From positions 62,001-126,000 of the forward strand of contig WNNJ02002565.1 in the NCBI GenBank assembly GCA_012934845.2: a DNA stretch of 64,000 nucleotides. Direction: 5' to 3'. The notes under the pieces are model-generated. The model was not told where the DNA came from. It was given only the letters and a program-made list of their open reading frames with translations, and searched no databases. This document shows positions 29,925 through 41,663 of the stretch, one piece after another. The DNA is from Pomphorhynchus laevis. Taxonomy: Eukaryota; Acanthocephala; Palaeacanthocephala; Echinorhynchida; Pomphorhynchidae. The first letter of the stretch is position 1. Each line of letters begins with the position of its first letter. The translations under genes were made by a program, and so were the position numbers.

Positions 29925-30562
29925 CACTCAACTCTTTATCATCAAAATTCAAATAGGCAATTCAAAAGTTATAATGGAGTGATATGGAAATCAATACTTT
30001 TACGTTCGGATGGACTTGGTGTACCTGTTGAACAGTGGCAAACAAAACTGGCTGAATTATTACATGCTATTCGATCACTATTGTGTACGGCAACCAATCA
30101 ATCACCTCATGAACGCATCTTCAACTACCAGCGTAGATCAGGCAGTGGTGTAAGCCTACATTCTGGTTGACCGAACACGGTGACGTTCTAGTTAAAAGAT
30201 TCGATCAAACCAGCAGGAATGAACATCCCGTCAACCAAGCTAAACACGTTTAAGCTAATCCTTACTATGCACTAATTCACATTCAAAACAGAAGTGAGAG
30301 CATAGTATTAACCCAGCATTTAGCTCGGCAACCTTCGGATATTTTGGATCCTAGTCCTCTTTCCGGAATAGACTATCAAGGGCGTCCTGAAAATGATATT
30401 AACAATAATGTTGGTGCACCTATTTACTATGAAGGAAACGATTCGCCCGTACGAAGCGAACGACTATCTCAATCTTTTGAACTAGAACAAACAGCTTCAC
30501 CTGATCTTAAATTAAGAAGATCGAGTAGATGTCGAAAAAAACCGCCATATATTCATTAATAC
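29925..30562 (+). pseudogene. Ty3/Gypsy-type integrase C-terminal end
   Basis: The frame up to 30170 reads YNGVIWKSI, LPVEQWQ-like PVEQWQTKLAELLHAIRSLL and ATNQSPHERIFNYQRRSGSG, the end of a retroviral-type integrase core as in Ty3/Gypsy elements (E-x-YN, then A-x-RS and SPHERIF). After a stop, a second part (30344-30559) ends in LRRSSRCRKKPPY, the basic C-terminal tail usual for such polyproteins. The integrase would insert the cDNA into the genome; here the Asp residues of the core are missing because the 5' part is absent. No LTR was seen. It is fused to R2-like sequence on its left. Confidence 0.8.
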
Positions 30563-30629
30563 GAGATGGGAAATCTGGTGATTTTCTAAATCTAACTATG
30601 ATTTGTTCTTACAATTGTATTGCTTTTAG

Positions 30630-31745
30630 ATGTATGATAAAGCTATTCAACTTCTGTCGTCTTCCCTCAGTTCAGTATTCAATACTAGTTCAACAGAACG
30701 ACTCAACAATCCTGTTATCAGTACGGAACGTTTGTCCTCTTCAATTGATATTCTAACTACAAGAAGTAACGCTCATGAGATCATTTATAACGGGTCTTCT
30801 ACGCATACAGTTACCTGTCCAGTATGTCTGCTGGATCATAGAGGAAGATCCAGACATCGTCTATTTAAAGAACACTTTTTTAGAAAACACGCAGGATCTT
30901 CATTCTTTTACTCGTGTGGGTTATGCCGTATAAGTCTATCTGCTTACGTTAGTTAGACTCAGTGAAATTATAGCGTCTGTGCGCGCTGCATCGCCCCTGA
31001 CACTTCAGAGTCTGAATCCTATCCAGCCTTAACTCCCACCTCTCACGCTTTGAGCCAAGTTCATCACAGCTTGACATCATTGGACTTTGAGAAGCCCCGT
31101 AAAATCTCGGCATTGCTCAGTGACAAACGTGAACTGCATGGTGCGTCCGCATTGTCTATCTCCTCTTCTGATAATCATCATGAATTGATGAATAGACTTT
31201 TGACAGCCAACGAGGCTGTTGAACATGGTGCTCTTCTCCCTATACCCTAAACCACATCTTTAAATTACAACACAAATGATGATTCTTCAGCGGATATTAC
31301 ATCATCAGGGTCGGACGCGCCCTCATCTGTAAAGATTGTGAGTAAAGATATGGATTACGATAACTTTCCTCACATGTCGTTTGATAACATCAAAATTCTC
31401 AAAATGCATTTCAGTTTCTTCTTGCACAAGCGATGAAATGTTGTCCATGGAATTGTCTAGACTGGGTTTGCATCCCCGTTACGCCCATTTTAACTCATTT
31501 ATGAACGTGACTGTGGCTAATTTCTCGCATAAACCCTCTTCCGTCGACATAGATAATCTTCTTTACGACATTCATTCTTACTTCCGACCAAAAATCGTGA
31601 ATTTTCAGGCTGACGTTTTTACACGAGCAAAATAGTTAGTTATCTCGTTTGCAAAATCTAGCACTTGCGTATTGAAAAATGTTGCGATGCTGATCTATAA
31701 TAATTCGTTGAAATTCATGCTCGTTGCGCAGGACCTGACCTGCGC
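30630..31745 (+). pseudogene. R2-like lineage E, N-terminal region part 1
   Basis: The frame 30630-30956 has a finger pair start, CPVCLLDHRGRSRHRLFKEH followed by FYSCGLCRISLSAYVS. Later frames (31050-31250, 31381-31635) are polar linker with LGLHPRYAHFNSFMNVTVAN, which matches the NHPRFQRLLANMLMEVAN block of lineage B. Residues are too different from lineages A, B, D and H for the same family. An unrelated element interrupts it at about 31742, and it resumes at 33709. Confidence 0.75.
31709..31741 (+). repeat. 33-bp flanking duplication, left copy
   Basis: TGAAATTCATGCTCGTTGCG and 13 further bases recur at 33709-33741 with four mismatches. The two copies flank an APE-type non-LTR fragment within lineage E, so they are read as its target-site duplication. 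Confidence 0.7.
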
Positions 31746-33708
31746 AAGGAGAGAAAGTATGTTGCGTTAAACAGACTACGGATTGGCAGCGCTATCGGTT
31801 AGTATACAGAGGATCCTCAATGACAAGTTGGATCCAGAAACGGATCCAACTTTCATTTTAACACACTTACTGCAGCAACAATCATTAGCAACAGTACTAA
31901 GAGGTAAATGTATTCCGGTAAGGAAGATGTACTAGATGTCAATACGGACAAAGGGGTGGAAAATCAACCATCTAACGGAATTTTATTTAAGTACATCGTG
32001 AAATGTTATTTAACTAACGAAATTTTTTAGATACATTCAAAATAAAGGATACATACAAAAATTGTCTTCTTAGAAGAAAAATAAAAAAGACTACAAGGCC
32101 TTAGTTGTTCAAATGACAGGCATTACTGTACATGATAAATCATTAAGAATACTGTGAATTGTAAAGGATATTCTGTCTTACGTAACTAACGGGGAAATAG
32201 CCGATTTATGCTTTTAATTTGGGTGTTTATTAAAACGTAATAGTAGAGATCGTGGTTGTGGGATAAAGCAGTGTGTTGAAGGAAGCAATGAAGATATGCT
32301 ACGTTTTAAGAAATCGGGAAATTGTATTGGAGAGCAAGAGATTAAGATTATTATTTTCATAGATGAGAATGCAGATTGATTATTCCCACAGTGTTTCTAT
32401 TGTGAAAAATTTGGACATTACTTTTCATTGTGTAAATAAATCGATACACACTGTTTCATTGGGCAAGAATACACAGATCAGTAGATTAACCTACGAATAA
32501 TACAGCTAAGTGTGCAAATTGCAAGGCCAATTATAAGGCCTACGACCCCAAATGTATAGTTTATGGCTAACGTTAAAAAATTTAATCATATAAAATCAAT
32601 AATCTTAAAGTATAGACCGGTTGCAGCAAATAATCATCCTAAGAAACATATCTACAATATCCTATCTTTATCATAATAGTCTCAATGCTACACCATCTTT
32701 GATTCAGAAAATAATATGGGGAATGTGGGTTTGGCGAGTTCCACACATCACACAGCAACAGAATACGATTAACAAATTTAATGATGCTATTAGTACCCTT
32801 ACCAATAAAGTTGAGGAAATGGAATCTATATTTAGTAATCTAAGAACGTAGGATCGGAAGAAGCATGACTATCCCTGAAAACCTGCGGAAAAAGAAAATA
32901 TTAGAGTAAGGGTATGTTTGTAATAATTTGCAAAAATGGAAAGCTAAACATATAGACAAAGACAAGAAGAATGCACACTGTAACGATATCCCTGACAAGC
33001 AGGAAAGACCATTGATAAGGTGGCTAGATCACTCCTTAGATAAATTGATTGCACATAGTTAAAAACATTAAATCTGATCAGTTGGAATTGTGCCTCTGCT
33101 AAAATTGTGAAGTACTTGTTTTGTACAGTTTGTTCTGATATGCTTTTGTTACAGGAAGCGAGATGTAGTCTTTCAATTGAGGATTTTCAATGAACGATAA
33201 TTCTTACGAATGTATAGCGAACAATAAATAAAATGAGAAATATTTAGTTACAATGGTTAGTTCATAAAACGTTATTTCCTTGCTTTAGTTTTTCTATTGT
33301 AGAATCCTAGAGTGCAAATCTTGGACTCACAATTTTGATTAGAAATTTATGGCACTATTAGTGAATATATATTAAACCCTGATTTGGTTGCAAAAAAGGA
33401 AAAGAATAAATGTCTCGTTGCTCAAGACACATAGCTAACTTAAATCCTCCTTAGATAGAGGAGATTTTAATGACAAAGATGAAGCATTTTGTGAAAATGT
33501 TCTAATGAATTAGACCATTTACAATAAATGTCCATTTACTATAAATTGGAACCCTAATCGCCTTCTCGTCACACTCGATGTTGAATAGCTTTATACGTCA
33601 ATCGAATGACATTGAATCTACCTGCCTCTTTCAATTTGTTTTCAACACTAAACACAAAGGTACTACTATTGATCTAGCTTTTCTTCACTCTCTAATATAA
33701 CCATCCGG
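31742..33708 (+). mobile_element. APE-type non-LTR retrotransposon (I/Jockey-like) fragment
   Basis: This decayed element has gag-like zinc knuckles near 32391-32434 (CFYCEKFGHYFSLC, a C-x2-C-x4-H-x4-C) and 32511-32555 (CANCKANYKAYDPKC). The start of an apurinic endonuclease follows at about 33068 (LNLISWNCASAKIVKYLFC, then LLLQEARC). The last endonuclease block is near 33660 (GTTIDLAFLHSLI). The order gag then endonuclease is that of I and Jockey type elements. There is no RT part. It lies between two copies of a 33-bp duplication. Stops are frequent throughout, so it is old. Confidence 0.75.
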
Positions 33709-34260
33709 TGAAATTCAAGCTCGTTGTGCAGGATCTGATCTATCATATTAGTCAGCACTTGGATATCTATACTCGCTACATAAATACTTGTACGAACGAG
33801 GCTTTAAATCTTAACGAGCTAAGTCTTACCTCTCAAATCCGAGAGTGTCTACCCTCCATGTACTGTCTTACTAGTTGCGCGGAGACTTATGGCATAACCT
33901 CACGTCTCATTGAATATGTTATCTATTGTGATCAAGTCTTCTCCCAAAATTATCTGCATATCACATAACTTATGTCTTTTACCCTGCAGAAATTGCTGAG
34001 AATATGATTGTCCCTTGTGTTCCTTCTAAGGTATCCAGCAGATAGAGTCAGATAAAGTTAACACGTAAGAGGAATATGGATCTTTATTTCTCTATATCAC
34101 ATAAACTTGTTAAAGAAATTATGGGTGAGCAACAGAGTGTAGACTGCCCTTTAACGATTAATGTCATTGAGAGTCATTTTATAAGTATATATAACTTATA
34201 GATTAATGCTAGAATCACTTAGTCCGGAAGGAGTCTTCAAAGAAATCTGTAAAAACTATA
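33709..34260 (+). pseudogene. R2-like lineage E, N-terminal region part 2
   Basis: After the inserted element the R2-like linker goes on (33708-33968) and reaches the pre-RT block, LTRKRNMDLYFSISHKLVKE then VIESHFISIYNL near 34060-34200. This equals RRRNRALYFNNTSKLAKEI and NEVETHYKDLL of lineage B. The RT itself is missing. The 33-bp flank at its start (33709-33741) repeats 31709-31741. Confidence 0.75.
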
Positions 34261-35233
34261 TTAATAAGTCATATTGAATTAAAAACAAATATTTCCTTGG
34301 ATTTATAAACTACGAGTATACCGGAATAGACTAATTAATAAATGTTTTGAGTAAAATGGATTCATGGGATGTAAGAATTAGTTATGAAATTTGAAAGGCA
34401 ACGATTTGGGTTATATAGAGGGAGTCATTGTTAGATTGAGATCAACCAGCACTTTATAACTCTTGTCAATAAATAATTCAACTAGATCACGCGTGAGAGA
34501 TATAAAAAGGTTTGAAATTATGTTTGAAAAATGTAATTAATAGATGTTTGTCCACAAACAAAATAATCGTCAATATTGATGATGTTTGTTTTAGAACGGT
34601 TGCACAAACTCTCAGAGAGTTTAGTTGGCACAAACAAAACAGTGTAGGACTTACTGTACCATATACAATTGAAATTGAAACTAAGTATCAGATAGCCTAT
34701 AATATTTGTCCAAGGTGCTTGAATGATTATCAAAACTACCTTTTAACTGTTGGAAGTTATACTATTTCTCAACTTAGAATTAAAAGTTAATTTCAGATGG
34801 GCGCTACATCCATATCTTGGTCCAAATTCTTGGTCTTTTACTTTGAAATTCTATGCCAAAGGATCAAAGAATGTGACTATCCACTTCCAATCATTGATAT
34901 GTCATAGTCAACTATTTCATACACTGTTTCAAAATTGATGAATCAACTACAGATTCAAGAAAACTAAGATGTTATTTTCATATGAATTGTAAAGATTGTA
35001 TAATTGAAGTAAATGATCAAGAGAGTGATCTGCCATTCACCATAGATATTCAAAAATTGCCAATTTGTAGAAATAACAATTTACTACATAGAAAAGCAAG
35101 TTAAGACCACAATAAGATTAATTTTCATTTTAATTGTAAAGATTTTCATTGAAGTAAATGATCAAGTATGAAATTTACCATCCACATTAGATACTCCAAA
35201 ATCACCAATTATCAGAAAAACAATTTGTTGTGA
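34261..35233 (+). other. No gene recognised; AT-rich with short direct repeat
   Basis: Only a 92-codon frame at 34512-34790 stands out (NIDDVCFRTVAQTLREFSWH) and it matches nothing recognised. Bases 34978-35104 and 35128-35232 are imperfect direct repeats (both with GAAGTAAATGATCAAG and a CCAATT element). Confidence 0.4.
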
Positions 35234-36240
35234 GTGAACAAGAAAACGCGAATTAAGACTTTAATAAACCACATCAACCATGGGTACGTAAAGGATCGCT
35301 CGGTTTATTCAGCAATAGGTGAAGTGCATCAGTTATGTCGGGATAATAGCCATCAACTTGCTGTGGCTGGTTTCCTTGACCGTGTCTCCATTCCCTTCGT
35401 TATCCCCTCTACCATGTCCCTCGGGTTGCCTGCGAGAATTGTTAACAGGGTGGAGATATTATTGCACGCCCAGCGATTCTTCTATGAAGACGACCCTGAT
35501 GCGCATCAGTTCTACCCTATTACGGGGTTGCCTCAAGGCTTCCCACCTTCTCCAATCTTGTATCTTGCTGCATATATTGAACTCTACAAAAAATTTAAAC
35601 GCGATCACTATCTCGTGGTATACGCTGATGATACCACAGCCCTGTTCTCTGGATGCAAGTTCAAAGATGTATTCTTGAACATCAGCCATTTCTTTTGAAG
35701 ATTAAAAGACCAATGAACCTTCTCCAATTTTATTTTGAACTCCTCGAAATCGAAGGTAGTCGTCTTTCATGGCGCCCCTGACACAAAGAAAAAATTAAAG
35801 AGATTAGCACTCTCAGTTCTATCTTCCATTTTGACCAATAAGCCACTCCCTACCTTCACAAGTCGTGTCATATACCTGGGTTCACCATTACGGTGAACTG
35901 GTCAGCCAAAGCTGGCATGGATAGACTCAAACGTATCCTCAACAGATCAAGATGGGCCCTGAAACGGGTTCAACATCTGTCATTGAATGGGAAAACCCAA
36001 GTGCGCCTCTGGGGTACTTGGTCTATCTCGTGATTAGTCTTATTCTCCAGAGTACGTCCCCCATAGCAAAGACTAAGGTTTCTTAAGCTCATCATCTCGC
36101 GATTACCGAGTAATGTCCGCCGTGATTAAATTCTTCAGGGGGAAATGTAGATGAAAGACCACTGGTGGTTTGGTCGAAAGGCGACTTATTGTATCGGCTA
36201 AGGGGCTAAGATCCATATGGTACTAAGGCCGAAGTTATAA
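35234..36240 (+). pseudogene. Non-LTR reverse transcriptase fragment, type 2, copy 1
   Basis: The 154-codon frame has RT motif B (GLPQGFPPSPILYLAA) and motif C (VVYADDTTALFSG), followed after a stop by the palm end LILNS-like FILNSSKSKVVVFHGAP and a thumb (MDRLKRILNRSRWALKRVQH). The LPQG-SPILY style is that of Jockey-superfamily elements rather than R2 (KQGDPLSS). A second copy lies at 48196-48641. The first catalytic Asp region is absent. The last 150 bases look like a 3' untranslated part. Confidence 0.8.
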
Positions 36241-36674
36241 ACAAGACGAATTTGTAAGAATGATTTTTACTATATTTACTTGTTTTCTTTTCTCGCATGT
36301 CTTATAATTAAGTTTTTAGTAGTTTTATGTATTATTTAAGAAAATTATTATTATTTCTTGAAATTGAAATGAGTCCATATAAGATCTTGAAAGGTGTTCG
36401 TGATTCTAATAACATATTACATTGTGTTCCATAAGAAGAATCTTACTTTCAACGAAGCCAAGAGAATATTAGAAAATTGCAGTAACACGGATGATCAGAT
36501 TACATTTAAAAAATTCTCAAAGATAGAAGAGTCATAAAGAAAAGAAATTTAAATTTAAAAACATTGTTTTGAAAATAAATTTATTTTCAAAACAATGTTC
36601 TGAATAAATGTTCACCCATTTTAAATTAAAAATTAAGGGCATTGACAACGACCAATACTCAAATATACTACTTC
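36241..36674 (+). other. No gene recognised; AT-rich
   Basis: Only short frames occur. A 20-bp palindromic stretch near 36565-36600 (AAACATTGTTTTGAAAATAA then the reverse complement) could form a hairpin. Confidence 0.4.
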
Positions 36675-37411
36675 AAATTGATTTTCGAGCAACAAACAAA
36701 GTCAAAAATAATATTGTAAATTCAAAGCATTAAATCAAAAGATTAGAATTAAAGAGTGAAATCAGAAATTCAATGATCACGATGAACACATGTTGTGAAC
36801 AAATAAAAAGTATTACCACCTCACTGCTTTACATATTAAAAAATTAATAACTGAGCAATGATGAATGCAATTTATGTCTACATGAACAGAAAACCCTGCA
36901 TATCAATTGGTGAAACTTCAAGATCCCAAAGTAAAAAGCGAGCAGATTTGAAAAATAAACTGGGTACACGCGAAGCAATTGTAAAGCACAGTCAATTTCA
37001 TGGCGTTAGTGGTGAAAAATATTTCTTATGAAGCAGTGATGAATAGCAACTTCCGAAATAATGTATTTAAAGTCATATTGATATCTAAAAGGTATATGCA
37101 ACACAACTTATTCTTGAATCTAACACAGCACTGTAAATACAGCGCATTTCTTGAGAAAACTATATTCATATACGTATTGACTTTAACAAAACCATTTAAT
37201 TTCGAAAGATCCAACCATTATTTTCATTATTCCAACGATTATCGATATTAATTATAAGAATGACAGATAATAATTCTATTTGCACTAGCAATTAGTATCC
37301 AATCAATCAGGATAGAATGGTAAATTAATATCCTGACACGAATTGTGCCTCAGTCACAATACAATAGTAATTAATTGACTATTAATGAATAGTCAATCAT
37401 TAATATTCAGG
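36675..37411 (+). repeat. Interspersed repeat A, copy 1
   Basis: About 740 bp recur at 55977-56717 with high identity, starting near GATTTTCGAGCA and ending near GTCAATCATTAATATT. One frame in both copies reads MNAIYVYM, then ISIGETSRSQ or ISIGKTSRSQ, and REAIVKHSQFH, which faintly recalls the GIY-YIG nuclease of Penelope-like elements. That resemblance is weak. A second frame (37000-37251) is also shared but has no known match. Confidence 0.7.
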
Positions 37412-37569
37412 TAAACTATAAATGTTTGCCTTTCTAGATTGTTCGAATTAACACTCGAAAGTTAAAAAAATACAGTTTACAACATTCGTTTTACTTTAAA
37501 CTCTTATAGAAACAATGGAAGGAATATACTCTGAAGGACATTACTAAATAATCATTTCAAGTGATATTT

Positions 37570-37760
37570 TATATGTGAAATTACTATTAAAGTTTTTCTG
37601 TATTGAGCAGTCGGGCTAACAGTTAACCACCTCACACAATCTACTTCGTTAGCGGCTTGGAGAAGATAGGTTGCAGAGGCTGTTCCATTTTGAACCAATC
37701 AGAGTACCGTTTCCCAGACAGCTATCCGACTCTTCATTATTGTAGGAAATGCGAGTTTGA
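37570..37760 (+). repeat. Interspersed repeat B, copy 1
   Basis: About 190 bp match 58782-58975, both with CTATTAAAGTTTTTCTGTAT and CCATTTTGAACCAATCAGAG. The second copy sits between two copies of an endonuclease fragment, so the repeat is probably part of a non-LTR element. No protein assignment is made. Confidence 0.7.
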
Positions 37761-37775
37761 CCGATTTAATCCATA

Positions 37776-38433
37776 CCTCTCATCGCAAGCTACCGCGATC
37801 TTTTCGACTACCTATAAAGGTCGCATATTCAATCCCACTTCGACAAATAATTGTAATATCAAAAGATAAGTCCATATATTAAGCAAACAACGAAAAGGTT
37901 AATTAATTGTCGATTAACTACTGCGAATATTTATTCCACATACGACATTAAAAAAATTAAATGTGACTTGGAATGAAATTAGTGAAATGCAAAATTAAAG
38001 AATTTGAAAATTCTTTAATAAATTAAATTCTTTAATACTTTCAATTCAGAGTTTTACTACTATCTTTCACATCATCTTGATAATTCTTTAGAATGTGGAA
38101 ATGGATTAAATAATATTAACTTGGATAAATTAGTTAATGTCATTAAAACTAAAATTTATTTAAAAGCATCTAATGATTCATAGAAAGAATTCTAATCATC
38201 AAAACTCTAATTATCATAATTAGAGTTTTGATGGAAAATAGAGGGATATTAGGAGGATACTCTGTTATTTGTCAATTACACACTATACCGAAAGGTGTGA
38301 TTTTAGTAAAAAATTTGAATTTACTTAAAATTCAAAGATTTATTCTTTACTTGAATCATTGGTTTAAGTAAAGACTTAAACCGAAGATTTGTGAATTCAT
38401 ATACTCATTCAGATTTGATAACTGAAACGTGAA
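37776..38433 (+). other. No gene recognised; AT-rich with hairpins
   Basis: This strongly AT-rich stretch has small inverted repeats, for example AAAGAATTTGAAAATTCTTT near 38000 and AAAACTCTAATTATCATAAT followed by its complement near 38205. No coding signal was seen. Confidence 0.4.
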
Positions 38434-39090
38434 AAAATTTAAATCCTAGACTTTTTCATATTTAGCTTTCATCTGTGAAATTGTGGAACACTTACACGTA
38501 CAAAAGTTAAGTTTTGCCAAAATTTTGTAAAAATATCTAACCATCTTATGTGTTTTTCTATAAAATTGTTTATAGATTGCACCTCATCGCGTAGAAAAGG
38601 CGTTAAAAAAACACCTAACTGGGCGTAGGTGTTTCTGGAGGACTCGAAGCGGCCACTCACGCCGCTTGATGTTTTATCGAAAATAGACTTACCGGTAATC
38701 AAGGATTCGTGAAACTGGATTTTGAAAATGCCTTCAATACAATAAGCAAAGTTGCAGTTTCAAAATTTAAATCCCAGACTTTTTCATATTTAGCTTTCAT
38801 CTGTGAAATTGTGGAATATTTACACGTACAAAAGTTTAATTTTGCCAAAATTTTGTAAAAATATCTAACTATCTCATGTGTTTTTCTATAAAATTGTTTA
38901 TAGATTGCACCTCATCACGTAGAAAAGGCGTAGAAAAAAACACCTAACTGGGCATAGGTGTTTCTGGAGGACTCGAAGCGGCCACTCACGCCGCTTGATG
39001 TTTCATCGAAAATAGACTTACCGGTAATCAAAGACTCGTGAAACCGGATTTTGAAAATGCCTTTAATACAATAAGCAAATGTGCAGTTTT
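38434..39090 (+). repeat. 328-bp tandem duplication carrying RT motif A
   Basis: Two head-to-tail copies (38434-38761 and 38762-39090) with about 95 percent identity by eye. Each ends with LDFENAFNTIS, an RT motif A, so the duplicated unit is the front of a reverse transcriptase. Each also has a hairpin AACACCTA...TAGGTGTT. Only the second copy continues into the rest of the RT. Confidence 0.85.
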
Positions 39091-39950
39091 AAACTGCCCA
39101 CAACGGTATATCCCAGGGGTTTTCCCGTTCGTGCGAGCATGCTACGAACAACCAAGTCTCCTGTTGATGGGAAACTAGCATATCTGGTTAGAGGAAGGCG
39201 TTCAACAAAGAGACCCTCTTGGCCCCTTACTGTTTTCGCTAGCGATACACAATTTTGTGGTTCATGCGCATCCAGCCTATCAGTCTGGTATCTTGATGAC
39301 GGAACGATTGGGGAATAGCGTGACCTTGGTCAAGAACGTCATTATGATATCTAAAGAGCAGCGTCTTTGGGTTCGAAACTAAATACCGCAAATGCGAGAT
39401 CATCATCCATGACCCAGCCGTTCAGGGTCTTCTTCTTTCGGTCCTACCGTATGCTGCAGTCGTGGAGCCTAGGGATGCATATTTGCTAGGAGTGCCCATT
39501 GGCGGAACGGTGGCGTCGTTGAACGCCGCATTGGACCAGCAACAAAAGAGTTACGCTTAGCACAAGAGCGAATTTTCTGTTTAGCGAGGCAGGACGCTTT
39601 GATTCTTCTACGTCGATACCTTAGCCTTTCTAAGATGTCGTAACTAATCCGATGCTGCCCTTGTTTTCTGATCAATCGATTAAATGATCAAGATGATGTG
39701 TTACATTCTATTATGTAAAGTATTTTAAACTTAACATTAACCGCACATGCCTGGTCCCAGGCAACTCTGCCAATCAATCTCGGTGGGATCGGAATATCCC
39801 TTGCTAGCGAAAAGGCCATTCCAGCATTCTGTTCATCTCTGTCCAGACAAAACGATCCGACAGGACGGCTGCTAGGGATATACAGTCTTAATGCGCACAG
39901 CAAAGCAGATCCACTTTTCGCAATCGCGGTCGGACAATGGTCGTCCTGCC
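39030..39950 (+). pseudogene. Non-LTR reverse transcriptase fragment, type 3
   Basis: In order it shows motif A (LDFENAFNTISK), a palm segment with PSLLLMGN, motif B (GVQQRDPLGPLLFSLAIHNF), motif C in another phase (VWYLDDGTIGE), GSKLNTAN, LGVPIGGTVASL and a thumb with LPINLGGIGISLASEKAIPA. The QQ-DPLGPLLF and YLDDGT style differs from both R2 and the Jockey-like fragments here and recalls NeSL/Utopia-like elements, but that label is not secure. Frameshifts lie near 39250 and 39470 and stops near 39660. Lineage C sequence begins at about 39951. Confidence 0.75.
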
Positions 39951-41663
39951 GTTCAAAATGCAAATTATTGGTTTCAACCAAGGCACTTTCTATACAGGCT
40001 CACTCGACCAAATGTAAGCATAGAGACGATGATGTAGTCGGCGGCTCTACACAAGCTTGCGTTTTGCGTTTTAATCAAACTGAGTCAGTAATTTACGATC
40101 TTTGTAATGATTTAGAACCTAATATCGGTCTCAATGTACAAAATGAAACAACATTATGCCTACCGGACCACTTGCTTTGCACTCAACAACCGATGATTTG
40201 TTCACCCTCATTAAATACAGAGCAACAATGTGTGTCTTCTGACAACACGAGCCAGCCCGATAAAACATCTTCAAGCCGTTCGGTACTGAGTCTCGATAAT
40301 ACGCGTTATAGGATAATGAAATCAAGACTCCGGTTGGTGATTCAGTTCAGTGCGGCTCCATGACGCAGCAACTCGCAAGCACTATTACTATACGTGCATC
40401 GAAACAACCGGCTCCTAAACAAGTTCAAGTCGCATCTAATCAACTTTGTCGATTACTTTCAAAGAAAGATATCGAATCGCCCGACCTCGATGAATGTGAA
40501 GATTTGTCAAATAATATATCTGATGTGCTGAATGCCGGCTGCACTAGTCTATCACTGACTACGTCATGCTTTAATCAACAACATGTGTCCTCAACTCAAC
40601 CCTACCAAATTTACGATATCAATAGTAACCGACTTGGACAATATAACATTGCGGCAATAGCTGAACATCTAAACAGTTTAAACATTCAGTTTTATATACA
40701 TAACAGATTTTGACGTCTCATTTCAAGTCTCTTAAATGAGATTGCGTCTCTTGATGAGCAACACTACGAACTGCTTTTAGAAGTAATTTGCAGAGATTTC
40801 TAAAAGTAAATCTCTGCTAGAGACCTTAGGTCTTCATGCGGTGCAAATCCAACCAAGCGGCAACGACTTACTACGATCAGTATCATACTCCATCTACAAG
40901 AATCCAACTTGTACGAAGGAAGTCCGACGAAATATTATCGCCGAAAAAAAGAGCGATAAAGCAAAATGGTCACAATTTTTATCGATAAACGATGAAACAA
41001 CGATTGTCTATTATCGGCTATTATCAGACTTGGAACAAGGAAGATCAATTTACGGTATCTCACTATTGCAAATAGCAGCAGAAGCATACCAATCGATTTT
41101 TAAAGTCATTTGCTCTACTGCGGAACAAGATATGATATATGCGCCGATATCACCAAAATCGAATTCGGCCAGGATTTGTTTCCTATGAGTTTCGTAGAGT
41201 AACCGAACAGTTCCAGGCGTCCCCCGCAAAGCTGTCACGCAAACAGATTATAATAAGCTAACCCAACAGCGCAATAGATCACTGGATCTTGTTTTCGCCT
41301 CCTAGGATTTCATCAGCTACCTTCCGAGTGTTACAGAAGTACAATGTCAAATCGAGATAGGCGACATTGAAACTTACTTCCGCCAATTGATAACGCATCC
41401 GAACGATTACGTGAGCGATGAAACACATATCAAAGGTTACATCATCTGTCTCTTAATAAAAATTGCGGTGAAAACAATCCAATTGTACAAAATGCCGATG
41501 TTCGATCTGTACCCAAGGGAATGACTGTAACTAGTTATCCTTGCCCTGACCAGACGACACTAACAAAGATATATCGATACGACAAGAATTTAGACATTCC
41601 TACAAAAAATAATAAATATGTCTCTGCATATCAAATGCATGGAGAACAAACAAAAGTATTTTA

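Noticed and set aside
38434..39090. A CRISPR array or LTR pair
   Set aside because: There are only two long copies in direct tandem with no spacers, and they contain RT coding sequence. The genome is eukaryotic.
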